64,000 nucleotides of DNA from the IMG/VR virus record IMGVR_UViG_3300035703_000059, positions 1 to 64,000 of that record, one strand, 5' to 3'. This DNA comes from a virus. Below the pieces are notes generated by a model. It searched no databases. It was given only the letters and a program-made list of their open reading frames with translations, and was not told where the DNA came from. Every line of letters begins with the position of its first letter. The stretch's first letter is position 1. A program made the position numbers and the translations under genes. Positions 57,868 through 64,000 of this stretch are shown piece after piece.

Positions 57868-58725
57868 TTACTCCCTTGTGATGACGTGCGAAACGTAGAC
57901 GCCGCCGGGGACGAGCGTGAAAACGTGCATGGTCTTGCCGTCCAGCTTGAGCAGGGGCGCGATGTTGCCGCCGTCGGGCAGGAACACACCGGCGCTTCGC
58001 TCCAGCGACACCGTCGGCTTGTAGGCCGCAGGCGGGGCAGGCACCGCGCCAGCCTTCTCGGCCGCCGTCGGCTGAATGCCCGTGATTTCGTAGATTTCGC
58101 GAATCTGCTCCTCGCGCGACGCTGACGGCGTCGGCAGGGGAGCGGCCTTCGGAGCGACCTTCGGCTCGACCTTCTTCTTTGGCTTCTCCGCAGGTGCGGG
58201 CGAGGGCTTCGATGCCGGCTTCGGCGCGGGCGCCGTCGCCGCCACGACCTTCTTAGGAGTCCGCTGCTTCCCGTCGTACCCTTCCATCTTCTTGCGAATC
58301 GACAGCATCGTGTCTGCCGCCGGGACGTAGTCACCGGCCATGATGCGCTGGACGTAGGACTTGGAGAGTTTCAGCAGGTCGGCGAGGTCTTGCGTGATCA
58401 TCCCGTGCCGCTTGCGGAACTCCCGCAACTCGCGGGCGATGACCGGCAGCACCAGTTCCTTCGATGGCGGCGTGACCTCGACCGCCTTCGGCATCACGAA
58501 GGCCTTTGCTGCCTGCGCGGCATCGAAGAGAATCTGCTCTCGGCTTTTTCGCTGAATCTGCGCGAGGTAGTCCGCGCGGACCTCATCCGAGAGCGTGCCG
58601 ATGCTCTGCTCGATGCCGCTGATGTCGTTGATGGTTCTGCCGGTTGCGAGAGCGAGGTCTACCAGATCGACCTTCAGCATCTCGCGGCGCGCAAACGCCG
58701 CCTTACCAATCTCTTCTCGGTTCAT
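57868..58725 (-). CDS. XRE-type helix-turn-helix regulator
   Basis: 285 aa. HTH at about 100-130 (MITQDLADLLKLSKSYVQRI). An N-terminal helical domain (about 1-80) and a long Ala/Pro/Lys linker (about 165-215) lead to a C-terminal domain with FLPDGGNIAPLLKLDGKTMH. The gene has a near-consensus promoter with an overlapping operator-like repeat, so autoregulation is likely. Could be the repressor of the - block or of a lysogenic switch with the recombinase. Confidence 0.65.
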   Translation of the reverse strand: MNREEIGKAAFARREMLKVDLVDLALATGRTINDISGIEQSIGTLSDEVRADYLAQIQRKSREQILFDAAQAAKAFVMPKAVEVTPPSKELVLPVIARELREFRKRHGMITQDLADLLKLSKSYVQRIMAGDYVPAADTMLSIRKKMEGYDGKQRTPKKVVAATAPAPKPASKPSPAPAEKPKKKVEPKVAPKAAPLPTPSASREEQIREIYEITGIQPTAAEKAGAVPAPPAAYKPTVSLERSAGVFLPDGGNIAPLLKLDGKTMHVFTLVPGGVYVSHVITRE

Positions 58726-58727
58726 CT

Positions 58728-58764
58728 CATGTCCTCACCCAGCTTCGCCGGGCTTCCTGTGCCG
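58728..58764 (-). promoter_or_regulatory. Hairpin ribosome-site leader of the regulator gene
   Basis: Minus strand: ACAGGAAG, CCCGGC-GAA-GCTGGG, then GAGGACATGAGATG. Same order as the leaders at 39615, 41638, 45144 and 47747. Confidence 0.5.
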
Positions 58765-58787
58765 ACCGCCTCGATCAGCGTGACGAC

Positions 58788-58818
58788 CTTATACCGTAGG
58801 CTTTTGACGAATGTCAAA
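58788..58818 (-). promoter_or_regulatory. Promoter and operator of the XRE-type regulator
   Basis: Minus strand: TTGACA (58817-58812), 18-base spacer, TATAAG (58793-58788). TTTGAC-GAAT-GTCAAA (58803-58818) is a perfect inverted repeat covering the -35. Confidence 0.75.
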
Positions 58819-58826
58819 GGAAAAAA

Positions 58827-59168
58827 TCAGCCCCCCTTCACTTTTTTTCGACGCCCCCGAACCACAGCATCAGCGACTTTGCCACCATGACCTGCCCCTT
58901 TCCCAGCAGTTCCTCCACGCGCACCGCCAAGTCCTCGTCCACGAACGCCGCCTCGCACCCCGGCACTTCCATCCGCCGAAACCCCTGCGGCGCTGCGCTT
59001 TCGTTTACGGGCAGGACGAATATTGCTTCCATCACTCAACTCCTTCACCGGCGCCACGACCGGCAACATCGACACACAGAACGGATACCCGCTGCACGCC
59101 CACACTTGACCGTGTTTCCCGACCCGAATCTTCATCGCGCTCGCACAGCGCGGACACGCCGGAGTCAT
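58827..59168 (-). CDS. Zinc-finger protein, overlapping another frame
   Basis: 113 aa as open frame. Residues 1-36 are a topoisomerase-type zinc finger (PACPRCASAMKIRVGKHGQV, WACSGYPFC). After about residue 48 the sequence becomes Arg/Gly-rich (GVRGGVRGRGLGGARGG), typical of out-of-frame translation, exactly where the 58838-59032 frame starts. Either the two genes overlap, or a frameshift joins or truncates them. Its ATG overlaps the previous stop (ATGA). A related finger is at 61750. Confidence 0.5.
   Translation of the reverse strand: MTPACPRCASAMKIRVGKHGQVWACSGYPFCVSMLPVVAPVKELSDGSNIRPARKRKRSAAGVSADGSAGVRGGVRGRGLGGARGGTAGKGAGHGGKVADAVVRGRRKKVKGG
58838..59032 (-). CDS. Small protein in an overlapping frame
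   Basis: 64 aa with protein-like composition (FVLPVNESAAPQGFRRMEVP, DEDLAVRVEELLGKGQVM). Ribosome site AAGGAGTTGAG. It overlaps the Arg/Gly-rich half of the zinc-finger frame, so this frame is more credible in that stretch. Confidence 0.5.
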   Translation of the reverse strand: MEAIFVLPVNESAAPQGFRRMEVPGCEAAFVDEDLAVRVEELLGKGQVMVAKSLMLWFGGVEKK

Positions 59169-59458
59169 TCGTCATCTCTCGGCGTCTCGACGAACCGCGC
59201 AAGCGTTCCTGCACCACTCACCGCAGAGTCATACGCGTCGGCAATCGCCACGCGCATCTTCTCGGCGCCCCGCGCGAACGCGCGGTCCTGCTCCTCGACG
59301 CGGCGCGCCAACAACTCGACCCGTTCCAGCGCGGAAGCAAGCTGTTCGCGCGCCAAATCACGCTGTTTCGTCGTCAACTGGTACAGCGCGTTCGACACGG
59401 TGTAGTCGTTCTTCCACCGCTCGGCCTCGGCCTTCAACTGTGCTTCTCGCAAGATCAT
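59165..59458 (-). CDS. Small coiled-coil protein
   Basis: 97 aa. Helical throughout (LREAQLKAEAERWKNDYTV, REQLASALERVELLARRVEE). Both ends overlap neighbours by four bases. Unknown. Confidence 0.55.
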   Translation of the reverse strand: MILREAQLKAEAERWKNDYTVSNALYQLTTKQRDLAREQLASALERVELLARRVEEQDRAFARGAEKMRVAIADAYDSAVSGAGTLARFVETPRDDE

Positions 59459-59649
59459 GTGAGCTTCCCTCGCGTCACTTCGTACTCGCAGTACCGTGTG
59501 CCGCGTGGCTTGACCTCGCGACCTCGCTTCTTCTCCGCTCTTTCGCACGCCCGGCAAATCTCGCGGCCTCGCAGCAGCGTCACGCCGTCGCAGGCGGTCT
59601 GCGCCGGACAAATCCGAACCGTCGTCTCAAGGATGCCCCGATGTCCCAT
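59455..59649 (-). CDS. Tiny Cys-rich protein
   Basis: 64 aa. Cys at VRICPAQTAC and EICRACERAEKK, a likely zinc site with a basic second half. Overlaps both neighbours. Unknown. Confidence 0.55.
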   Translation of the reverse strand: MGHRGILETTVRICPAQTACDGVTLLRGREICRACERAEKKRGREVKPRGTRYCEYEVTRGKLT

Positions 59650-59980
59650 CGTGATTCTCCGCGCGAATCTGCTCTTCGTAATGCTCCAGCGCGTACCGAA
59701 TCGACTCCATCGTCGCCACCGCACGCGGTCCCCAAGTCCACTTCCCCTCTATCGAATTCGGCCCCGCACCGGCGAAGAAATCGCGCGCCGGCCGCACCCA
59801 CCGCCGGCCCATGTTCCGGTCCTTGTAGATGACGCACAACGTCAAGTCGTCCTCGCGAATCACCAGCCCGCAGATGACGTAAACCGTGTTCCGACCTCGG
59901 TGCAGGACCGTGATGTCCAGCCCTTCGATGCTCTCCATCACCCGCGACACGTCGAAGACGCGGTCCGGCACCCGGCTCAT
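59627..59980 (-). CDS. Small protein, unknown
   Basis: 117 aa. Beta-rich first part (GLDITVLHRGRNTVYVICGL, LCVIYKDRNMGRRW), helical end. Overlaps the next gene by 23 bases. Unknown. Confidence 0.5.
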   Translation of the reverse strand: MSRVPDRVFDVSRVMESIEGLDITVLHRGRNTVYVICGLVIREDDLTLCVIYKDRNMGRRWVRPARDFFAGAGPNSIEGKWTWGPRAVATMESIRYALEHYEEQIRAENHDGTSGHP

Positions 59981-60171
59981 CGCGTCTCTCCCGCCGCCAG
60001 CTTCAGCACGACCCACAGCTTCTTCGCAAGGTCGGGATTCCGTTCCAGCGCCTCCGTCATCTGCGCGATGGCCCAACGGTCCTCCGCCACGCGATCCTTC
60101 GGGTCCACCGTCCCACCGCACAGGTCGCACTCCTCGCAGCCACCACATCCCTCCCGAACGTAAGTCGTCAT
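59977..60171 (-). CDS. Tiny Cys-rich protein
   Basis: 64 aa. YVREGCGGCEECDLCGGTVD gives four Cys as in a rubredoxin or zinc knuckle, then a helix. Overlaps both neighbours by one to four bases. Unknown. Confidence 0.55.
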   Translation of the reverse strand: MTTYVREGCGGCEECDLCGGTVDPKDRVAEDRWAIAQMTEALERNPDLAKKLWVVLKLAAGETR

Positions 60172-60419
60172 CACTTGCCTCCCTTCACGACGGTCCGGCT
60201 GTCGAGCGCCGTCATATGACCCCACTCGTCCCGCAGCGCGAACATCAGTTCGTCGCGCGTGTAGCCCATATGCCGCGCCATGACGGCGACGGAGAGCAGA
60301 GTCGTCTTGATCGCCCCCGCATCCCGCACACCCGCCGGCACGGCCGCCATCGCCTCTTTCGTCGCCCCGATCACCGACTGACGCAACTCCGGCGTCATGA
60401 TTTCCATCTTAGTGGTCAT
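60171..60419 (-). CDS. Small helical protein
   Basis: 82 aa. Helical, with Met-rich start (TTKMEIMTPELRQSVIGATK), no Cys. Unknown. Start overlaps the upstream gene's stop. Confidence 0.5.
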   Translation of the reverse strand: MTTKMEIMTPELRQSVIGATKEAMAAVPAGVRDAGAIKTTLLSVAVMARHMGYTRDELMFALRDEWGHMTALDSRTVVKGGK

Positions 60420-60585
60420 TCTCGCCCCTTCTCGTCCGAGTCACTTCGAACATCTCTTGGTAGAAATCGATGCGTCCCTGCATCAGTTCGACCTTGGTTT
60501 CCAACAGCGCCAGCGCCAGCGACAATCGATGCACCTCGTCGCTCATCGTCCGGCGCCACGCCTCGACGTCTTGCTCCCCGATCAT
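60409..60585 (-). CDS. Tiny helical protein
   Basis: 58 aa, GGAGGTCGCGGG upstream. One long helix (SDEVHRLSLALALLETKVEL). Overlaps neighbours. Unknown. Confidence 0.5.
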   Translation of the reverse strand: MIGEQDVEAWRRTMSDEVHRLSLALALLETKVELMQGRIDFYQEMFEVTRTRRGENDH

Positions 60586-60770
60586 CCCGCGACCTCCCTC
60601 TTGTCCAGCAGGCACTCCGCGTGCGCGTCCTCAAATGCTCGCAGCATCGCCGACAAGTCCCGCACCGGCATCGGGAGCAGCAGGCGCAAATCAGCCCGAC
60701 ACTCCTCGCACACCAGCGGCATAACGACCGCGTCCCTTACCATTGTTTGCTCGCCGATTACCACCGCCAT
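60582..60770 (-). CDS. Tiny protein with CxxC
   Basis: 62 aa. VMPLVCEECRADLRLLLPMP with a later single Cys. Overlaps the next gene by four bases. Unknown. Confidence 0.5.
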   Translation of the reverse strand: MAVVIGEQTMVRDAVVMPLVCEECRADLRLLLPMPVRDLSAMLRAFEDAHAECLLDKREVAG

Positions 60771-60779
60771 CTGCGCCCC

Positions 60780-60974
60780 CTATTGCGATTCCCACGCCTT
60801 CGTCTCGGACATCAACGCCTTCGCCTCGTCGCTCGACTTGCCGAAGTGCCGTTGGATGGTGTGCCGGCAGAGTCTTTCACTCTCGTCCTTCTGCCCGGCG
60901 ACGCACATCGCACCGAGGAAGCCGCAGGCGACGAGGAGAACGGCCACCAGAGTCACGTCAACGCCGTCACGCAT
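60780..60974 (-). CDS. Tiny membrane protein
   Basis: 64 aa. N-terminal hydrophobic span (VTLVAVLLVACGFLGAMCVA), possibly a lipoprotein-like or signal segment, then a charged helix. Unknown. Confidence 0.5.
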   Translation of the reverse strand: MRDGVDVTLVAVLLVACGFLGAMCVAGQKDESERLCRHTIQRHFGKSSDEAKALMSETKAWESQ

Positions 60975-61179
60975 CGATGCCCTCCTTCTTAGGGTACAGC
61001 GCCGTGCGCGCGATGCGCGCCGCCGCGTGAACCTTGTCGCTCGCGCTGCTCGTCGACTCGTATTCCATGAGCGAGATTTGGGCGAGCGCGTTCCGCAGCC
61101 GCTTGATCTCGCGTTCGCTGTCGGCCGTCTCCAGCGCCGTCGCAATCCGCTTCGCCGTGTCCATGATCCCGAACATCAC
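60967..61179 (-). CDS. Small helical protein
   Basis: 70 aa. Charged helices (AKRIATALETADSEREIKRL). Overlaps neighbours at both ends. Unknown. Confidence 0.5.
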   Translation of the reverse strand: MMFGIMDTAKRIATALETADSEREIKRLRNALAQISLMEYESTSSASDKVHAAARIARTALYPKKEGIDA

Positions 61180-61553
61180 GGCTCTCCCTTTTCGACGCGC
61201 AGTTCCAGCTTCAACAGTTCCGTCATGCGCCGCTCGGCCCGATTCAACGCCTTCAGCGCCGCGTCCTTCTTCGCGACCTCTGCGGCGAACGCGAGGTCGA
61301 TGGCTTCCTTCTTCGTCAACCCGACGCGAAGTTCCGTGCGCTCGTCCTTTCGTATTCGGAAGCGGTAGTCGAAGGCCGCTTTTGCGGCGTAGCTGTCGTC
61401 AACAGCGATTCGGTCGCCTGTCGCGATGTACCCCTTCGGCCCCTTGACTGCCTCACCGCGATACAGCGTCGGGGTTTCCTTCTTCCACTCGCGCTCGATC
61501 TCCATGCCCCAATCGATGCCCCACAACTCCACGACCTTCTTTTCAGCGGCCAT
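61176..61553 (-). CDS. Small protein, unknown
   Basis: 125 aa starting at ATG 61553. Trp-rich start (VVELWGIDWGMEIEREWKKE), strand-rich middle and a charged C-terminal helix. Overlaps the next gene by four bases. Unknown. Confidence 0.55.
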   Translation of the reverse strand: MAAEKKVVELWGIDWGMEIEREWKKETPTLYRGEAVKGPKGYIATGDRIAVDDSYAAKAAFDYRFRIRKDERTELRVGLTKKEAIDLAFAAEVAKKDAALKALNRAERRMTELLKLELRVEKGEP

Positions 61554-61750
61554 CACTCTTCTCCTCCCTCGTCTGGCACAGGAATCCCCGCCAAACACCG
61601 GGCCTCTGTTCGCCCCGAAATACGTCCCAATCGAAACGCCGTCTCCGCAGCTTGGTCGACATCGGCCCTGTGCGTCTTCATGGCAAGGTGGAACACGCCC
61701 CCCGTGACAAGAAAACCAGACGCCACTCCGGCCAAAAATGCGTACAACAT
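61553..61750 (-). CDS. Small membrane protein
   Basis: 65 aa. N-terminal span (LYAFLAGVASGFLVTGGVFH) and a soluble helical tail with one Cys. One-base overlaps with both neighbours. Unknown. Confidence 0.5.
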   Translation of the reverse strand: MLYAFLAGVASGFLVTGGVFHLAMKTHRADVDQAAETAFRLGRISGRTEARCLAGIPVPDEGGEE

Positions 61751-61998
61751 CAGTCACTCCCCCATCCGTCCGCGCCGTCCCATTCGGCCCACGGACTGTC
61801 GTTTGGGTCGAACACGTCGCCCCATTGAATCGGACACTCTGAACCGTCGAGTTCCCGCGTCCCGCGACACTTGGGGAACGCCATGCACCCCAAGAACTTG
61901 CCCCTCTCCCGCCGGTTCGTTCGGACCACCATCTCACCCGCGCATCGCGGACACGCGTGCTCGACCTTCGATGGCAGCTTGACGCCCCACGCGCCCAT
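61750..61998 (-). CDS. Topoisomerase-type zinc-finger protein
   Basis: 82 aa. VEHACPRCAGEMVVRTNRRE then GKFLGCMAFPKCRGTREL is a clear C4 topoisomerase I finger, followed by an acidic Trp-rich tail. Related to the 59168 product. Probably binds single-stranded nucleic acid. Confidence 0.75.
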   Translation of the reverse strand: MGAWGVKLPSKVEHACPRCAGEMVVRTNRRERGKFLGCMAFPKCRGTRELDGSECPIQWGDVFDPNDSPWAEWDGADGWGSD

Positions 61999-62369
61999 CA
62001 CTTGTCCCCCTTGTCGAGTTCCGTGATGAGCGCGTCGGCGTAGCGCACCGCTTCCGACGCGTGCCACTCGATGTCGAGTCCGGTCAGATTCTCCTTCGAA
62101 TTCGCCAGAATCCCCTGCATCGCCGCCGTCGCGATGCGCTCACGCCGCCCTGCTTCCGGCGCGGCCACGCGCAGCTTCTCGATCTCGGCCTTCAGCGTTT
62201 CGGCTTCCTGCCGGACCGCGTAGACCTCGTTGTCCCGCTCATGGACGCCCATAATCGCCGCGCTACCCGCCTCACACGCATCTGCGAGTCCCGGCATCTT
62301 CACGTCGTTTCTCAGCCACGACGCCGCCTGCTTCAGCTTCCCCGCCATATCCTCATGCCACGGTGTCAT
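61998..62369 (-). CDS. Small helical protein
   Basis: 123 aa. Helical with a coiled-coil centre (AVRQEAETLKAEIEKLRVAA). One-base overlaps with both neighbours. Unknown. Confidence 0.55.
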   Translation of the reverse strand: MTPWHEDMAGKLKQAASWLRNDVKMPGLADACEAGSAAIMGVHERDNEVYAVRQEAETLKAEIEKLRVAAPEAGRRERIATAAMQGILANSKENLTGLDIEWHASEAVRYADALITELDKGDK

Positions 62370-62758
62370 CACTTCTCCCCCGTCGTCTGTTCCAGAATCT
62401 CTGCCGCCTTCGCACACGCCGCGTCCGAGTCCGCAAACTCACCCGGCGCCGTCACCGTTCCGTCGGGCCAGTAGACGTTCAGCACCCACGTTTTCAGCGG
62501 CGTCGGCAACACCTCAAACCGCAACCGGCGCCCGTAGTGGTAGGCCATGAGTCGGAACGGGCGCCCGCGAGTGTCGTTCCGACTGTGCCAACGCAGAATC
62601 GGTTTCCCCTCCAGCTCCTCGTCAATCTCTTGGATCAACTCCTCATACATCGGAACGATGCTATCGATGGGCCGGCAGATCGAAAACGAGTCGTCGGTGT
62701 CGTCGAGGCACAGCTTCGCTCGACACAGCAGTTCCTCCAGCCTCTCTTCCCGCGTCAT
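62369..62758 (-). CDS. Small protein, unknown
   Basis: 129 aa. Helical start (TREERLEELLCRAKLCLDDT), strand-rich end (RRLRFEVLPTPLKTWVLNVY). One-base overlaps with neighbours. Unknown. Confidence 0.55.
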   Translation of the reverse strand: MTREERLEELLCRAKLCLDDTDDSFSICRPIDSIVPMYEELIQEIDEELEGKPILRWHSRNDTRGRPFRLMAYHYGRRLRFEVLPTPLKTWVLNVYWPDGTVTAPGEFADSDAACAKAAEILEQTTGEK

Positions 62759-63582
62759 CACTCCTCCACCGTCGCCGTAATCACGGCACTCTCGCCCCAC
62801 CGACAAATCTCATACGCCTCGCACGTCCCGTAGGCCGTGACGCACGTCTGCTCCGACAACGCCTTCGGCCAATCCCACGGGTCTGTGTCCGACAACGAGT
62901 CGATGACCCGCCGCGCGTGCGCCACCGACAACGTGAACTTCTGCCGGGCCACCGGCGCGGGGTCCACGACCTGCCTCGACATCTCGCCGGACAGCGAGAC
63001 GAGATTCAGCTTCACGCCGCCGAACTCGGAGCCGTAGACCGCCGCTCCGAAGTTCTGCATCCCAAGGAACTGCCCCGACAACGTGTACCGCAGCGGAATC
63101 TTGGCATCGATGCGCCCGACGGTCTTGTGGTCCCAAATGTAGACCTTGCCGTTCGGCTCCCGCACGACGAGGTCGAGCCTCTGCGTGAACGGCTGTCCCG
63201 CAATATCCGCGCGGAACACCTCTTCGATGGCCATCGGCTCCACGCGCTCCGACGCGTAGTGCGCCGCGTACTTGCGGTAGAGCAGGTGGATTTCCTCGAC
63301 GTATGCCTCGCCGCCAATCTTCTTCGCCGTCTCGACCACCGCGTCATACGGCAGCGCCCACTCGCCGGGGTCACGGCCCTCTTGCTGCGACTGCATCCGC
63401 GCGTAGTGCTGCGCGAGCGCCGCGTGCATCAGCGACCCTCGCAGCAGCGGCGCCGACTTGGTCTTTTGCAGCACGTTGAGCCGGAACTTGTAGGCGAACA
63501 ACTGCGGACACCGCAGCGCCGTCTCGACCGCGTGCCAACCCCATTCCCCCGACGAGCCGGCATCGATGATTTTCCCGGTCAT
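62758..63582 (-). CDS. PD-(D/E)XK nuclease (RecB/Cas4-like)
   Basis: 274 aa. Starts with an invariant-like CPQLFAYKFRLNVLQ region, GSLMHAALAQHYARMQ (His motif), then QRLDLVVREPNGKVYIWDHK with the PD-(D/E)xK core as D...(I)WDHK and the QFLGMQNFGAAVYG helix. This order matches PDDEXK_1 exonucleases in phages. Together with Sak4, SSB-like and SbcC-like proteins it completes a recombination module. No iron-sulphur Cys set is evident. Confidence 0.82.
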   Translation of the reverse strand: MTGKIIDAGSSGEWGWHAVETALRCPQLFAYKFRLNVLQKTKSAPLLRGSLMHAALAQHYARMQSQQEGRDPGEWALPYDAVVETAKKIGGEAYVEEIHLLYRKYAAHYASERVEPMAIEEVFRADIAGQPFTQRLDLVVREPNGKVYIWDHKTVGRIDAKIPLRYTLSGQFLGMQNFGAAVYGSEFGGVKLNLVSLSGEMSRQVVDPAPVARQKFTLSVAHARRVIDSLSDTDPWDWPKALSEQTCVTAYGTCEAYEICRWGESAVITATVEE

Positions 63583-63770
63583 TTACCCTCCGTATTCTTC
63601 GGGACGTAGCGATCCATCTTCGTCTCGACCGAGAAGGGGCTGTTCGCCAGCCCCAGCGCGCGCTGAAGTTCGCGCACGCGCCCGACGAGACGGTGGACCG
63701 TCTCGACTCCCGCGCCGTTGTACCGGGTGGCGTTGATGGCAATCTCGTTGAGTTCCTGCTCTGAAATCAT
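63579..63770 (-). CDS. Tiny helical protein
   Basis: 63 aa, overlapping the nuclease start by four bases. Helical (ETVHRLVGRVRELQRALGLA). Unknown. Confidence 0.5.
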   Translation of the reverse strand: MISEQELNEIAINATRYNGAGVETVHRLVGRVRELQRALGLANSPFSVETKMDRYVPKNTEGK

Positions 63771-64000
63771 GATTTGTCCTCCGGCGTCGGTAGGGCGCGC
63801 AGTTCTTCGGCTATGTCATCGGCACCCCACCCAAAGGACGCCTCGTTGCACACCCTCAGAGACGCCTCGCGCATCGCTTCCGCGCCGCGCTGGTAGGCTG
63901 CTGCTTCAGCGCGCTTTCGCTGGCCGGCTCTCTCAGCAAAGCCATCCCATATCGCATCGGCCTCCAGCATAAGCCGCGCGCGGTTTTCGGCGGCAGCAGC
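63767..64000 (-). CDS. Helical protein, cut by the window end (partial)
   Basis: The frame stays open to the right edge and upstream codons read naturally (AAAENRARL before the Met at 63970), so the gene very probably starts outside the window. Ala/Glu/Arg-rich helix with one Cys. Unknown. Confidence 0.55.
   Translation of the reverse strand, partial: AAAAENRARLMLEADAIWDGFAERAGQRKRAEAAAYQRGAEAMREASLRVCNEASFGWGADDIAEELRALPTPEDKS

Overview
The window is a GC-rich (roughly two thirds G+C by eye) stretch that reads as part of a large virus or virus-derived element of a bacterium. Genes are tightly packed, most carry a GGAG/AGGAG ribosome site, and there are virtually no cellular metabolic genes. 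Positions 51-36328 are all on the + strand (apart from one tRNA) and hold virion, cell-wall and lysis functions. Positions 36413-64000 are all on the - strand and hold the recombinase, regulatory, replication/recombination genes and many very small genes. The two blocks converge on a bidirectional terminator near 36.37 kb. Both window ends cut into genes, so the element continues on both sides.

The + block has an M15-type endolysin (2.5 kb), fibre/stalk proteins with coiled-coil, collagen-like and glycine-rich parts (3.2-10.7 kb and 15.7-17.2 kb), a transglutaminase-like protein (11 kb), a kinase-like/TM/LysM fusion (12.1 kb), an SGNH hydrolase with a C-terminal membrane anchor (20.2 kb), an HNH-AP2 endonuclease (20.9 kb), three small beta-rich proteins that are the best capsid candidates (22.9-24.8 kb), a membrane-anchored lytic transglycosylase (30.9 kb) and a likely lysis cassette (34.7-36.0 kb). 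At least fourteen products are short proteins with one hydrophobic span at an end followed by Arg/Lys. I see no terminase, portal, HK97-type capsid or tail genes. This suggests, as inference only, a tailless virus with an internal membrane, unusually large for that type; packaging or tail genes may lie outside the window.

The - block has a tyrosine recombinase (36.7 kb), a possible sliding clamp (39.7 kb), a DUF932-like and a ParB-like gene (45.3-47.7 kb), an excisionase-type HTH and an SbcC/SMC-like ATPase (49.2-51.2 kb), a uracil-DNA-glycosylase/3'-5' exonuclease/DNA polymerase A fusion (52.1-54.8 kb), a DUF669-like ssDNA-binding candidate and a Sak4-like ATPase (55.7-57.5 kb), an XRE-type regulator with its own promoter/operator (58.8 kb), a run of tiny overlapping genes and a PD-(D/E)XK nuclease (62.8-63.6 kb). 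A gene-poor region of about 1.2 kb (47.97-49.15 kb) carries three tandem minus-strand promoters, a G-rich tract, inverted short repeats and a terminator-like hairpin.

Sequence-wide signals include extreme over-representation of ATCGAT (about 95 copies counted by eye), start codons embedded in ATCGATG, leaderless promoters (TANNNT 6-7 bases before ATG) in front of several + genes, and a family of structured intergenic cassettes with covarying stems in the - block. The host is not identifiable from the sequence alone; high GC with leaderless promoters would fit groups such as Deinococcota or Actinomycetota, but this is weak evidence.
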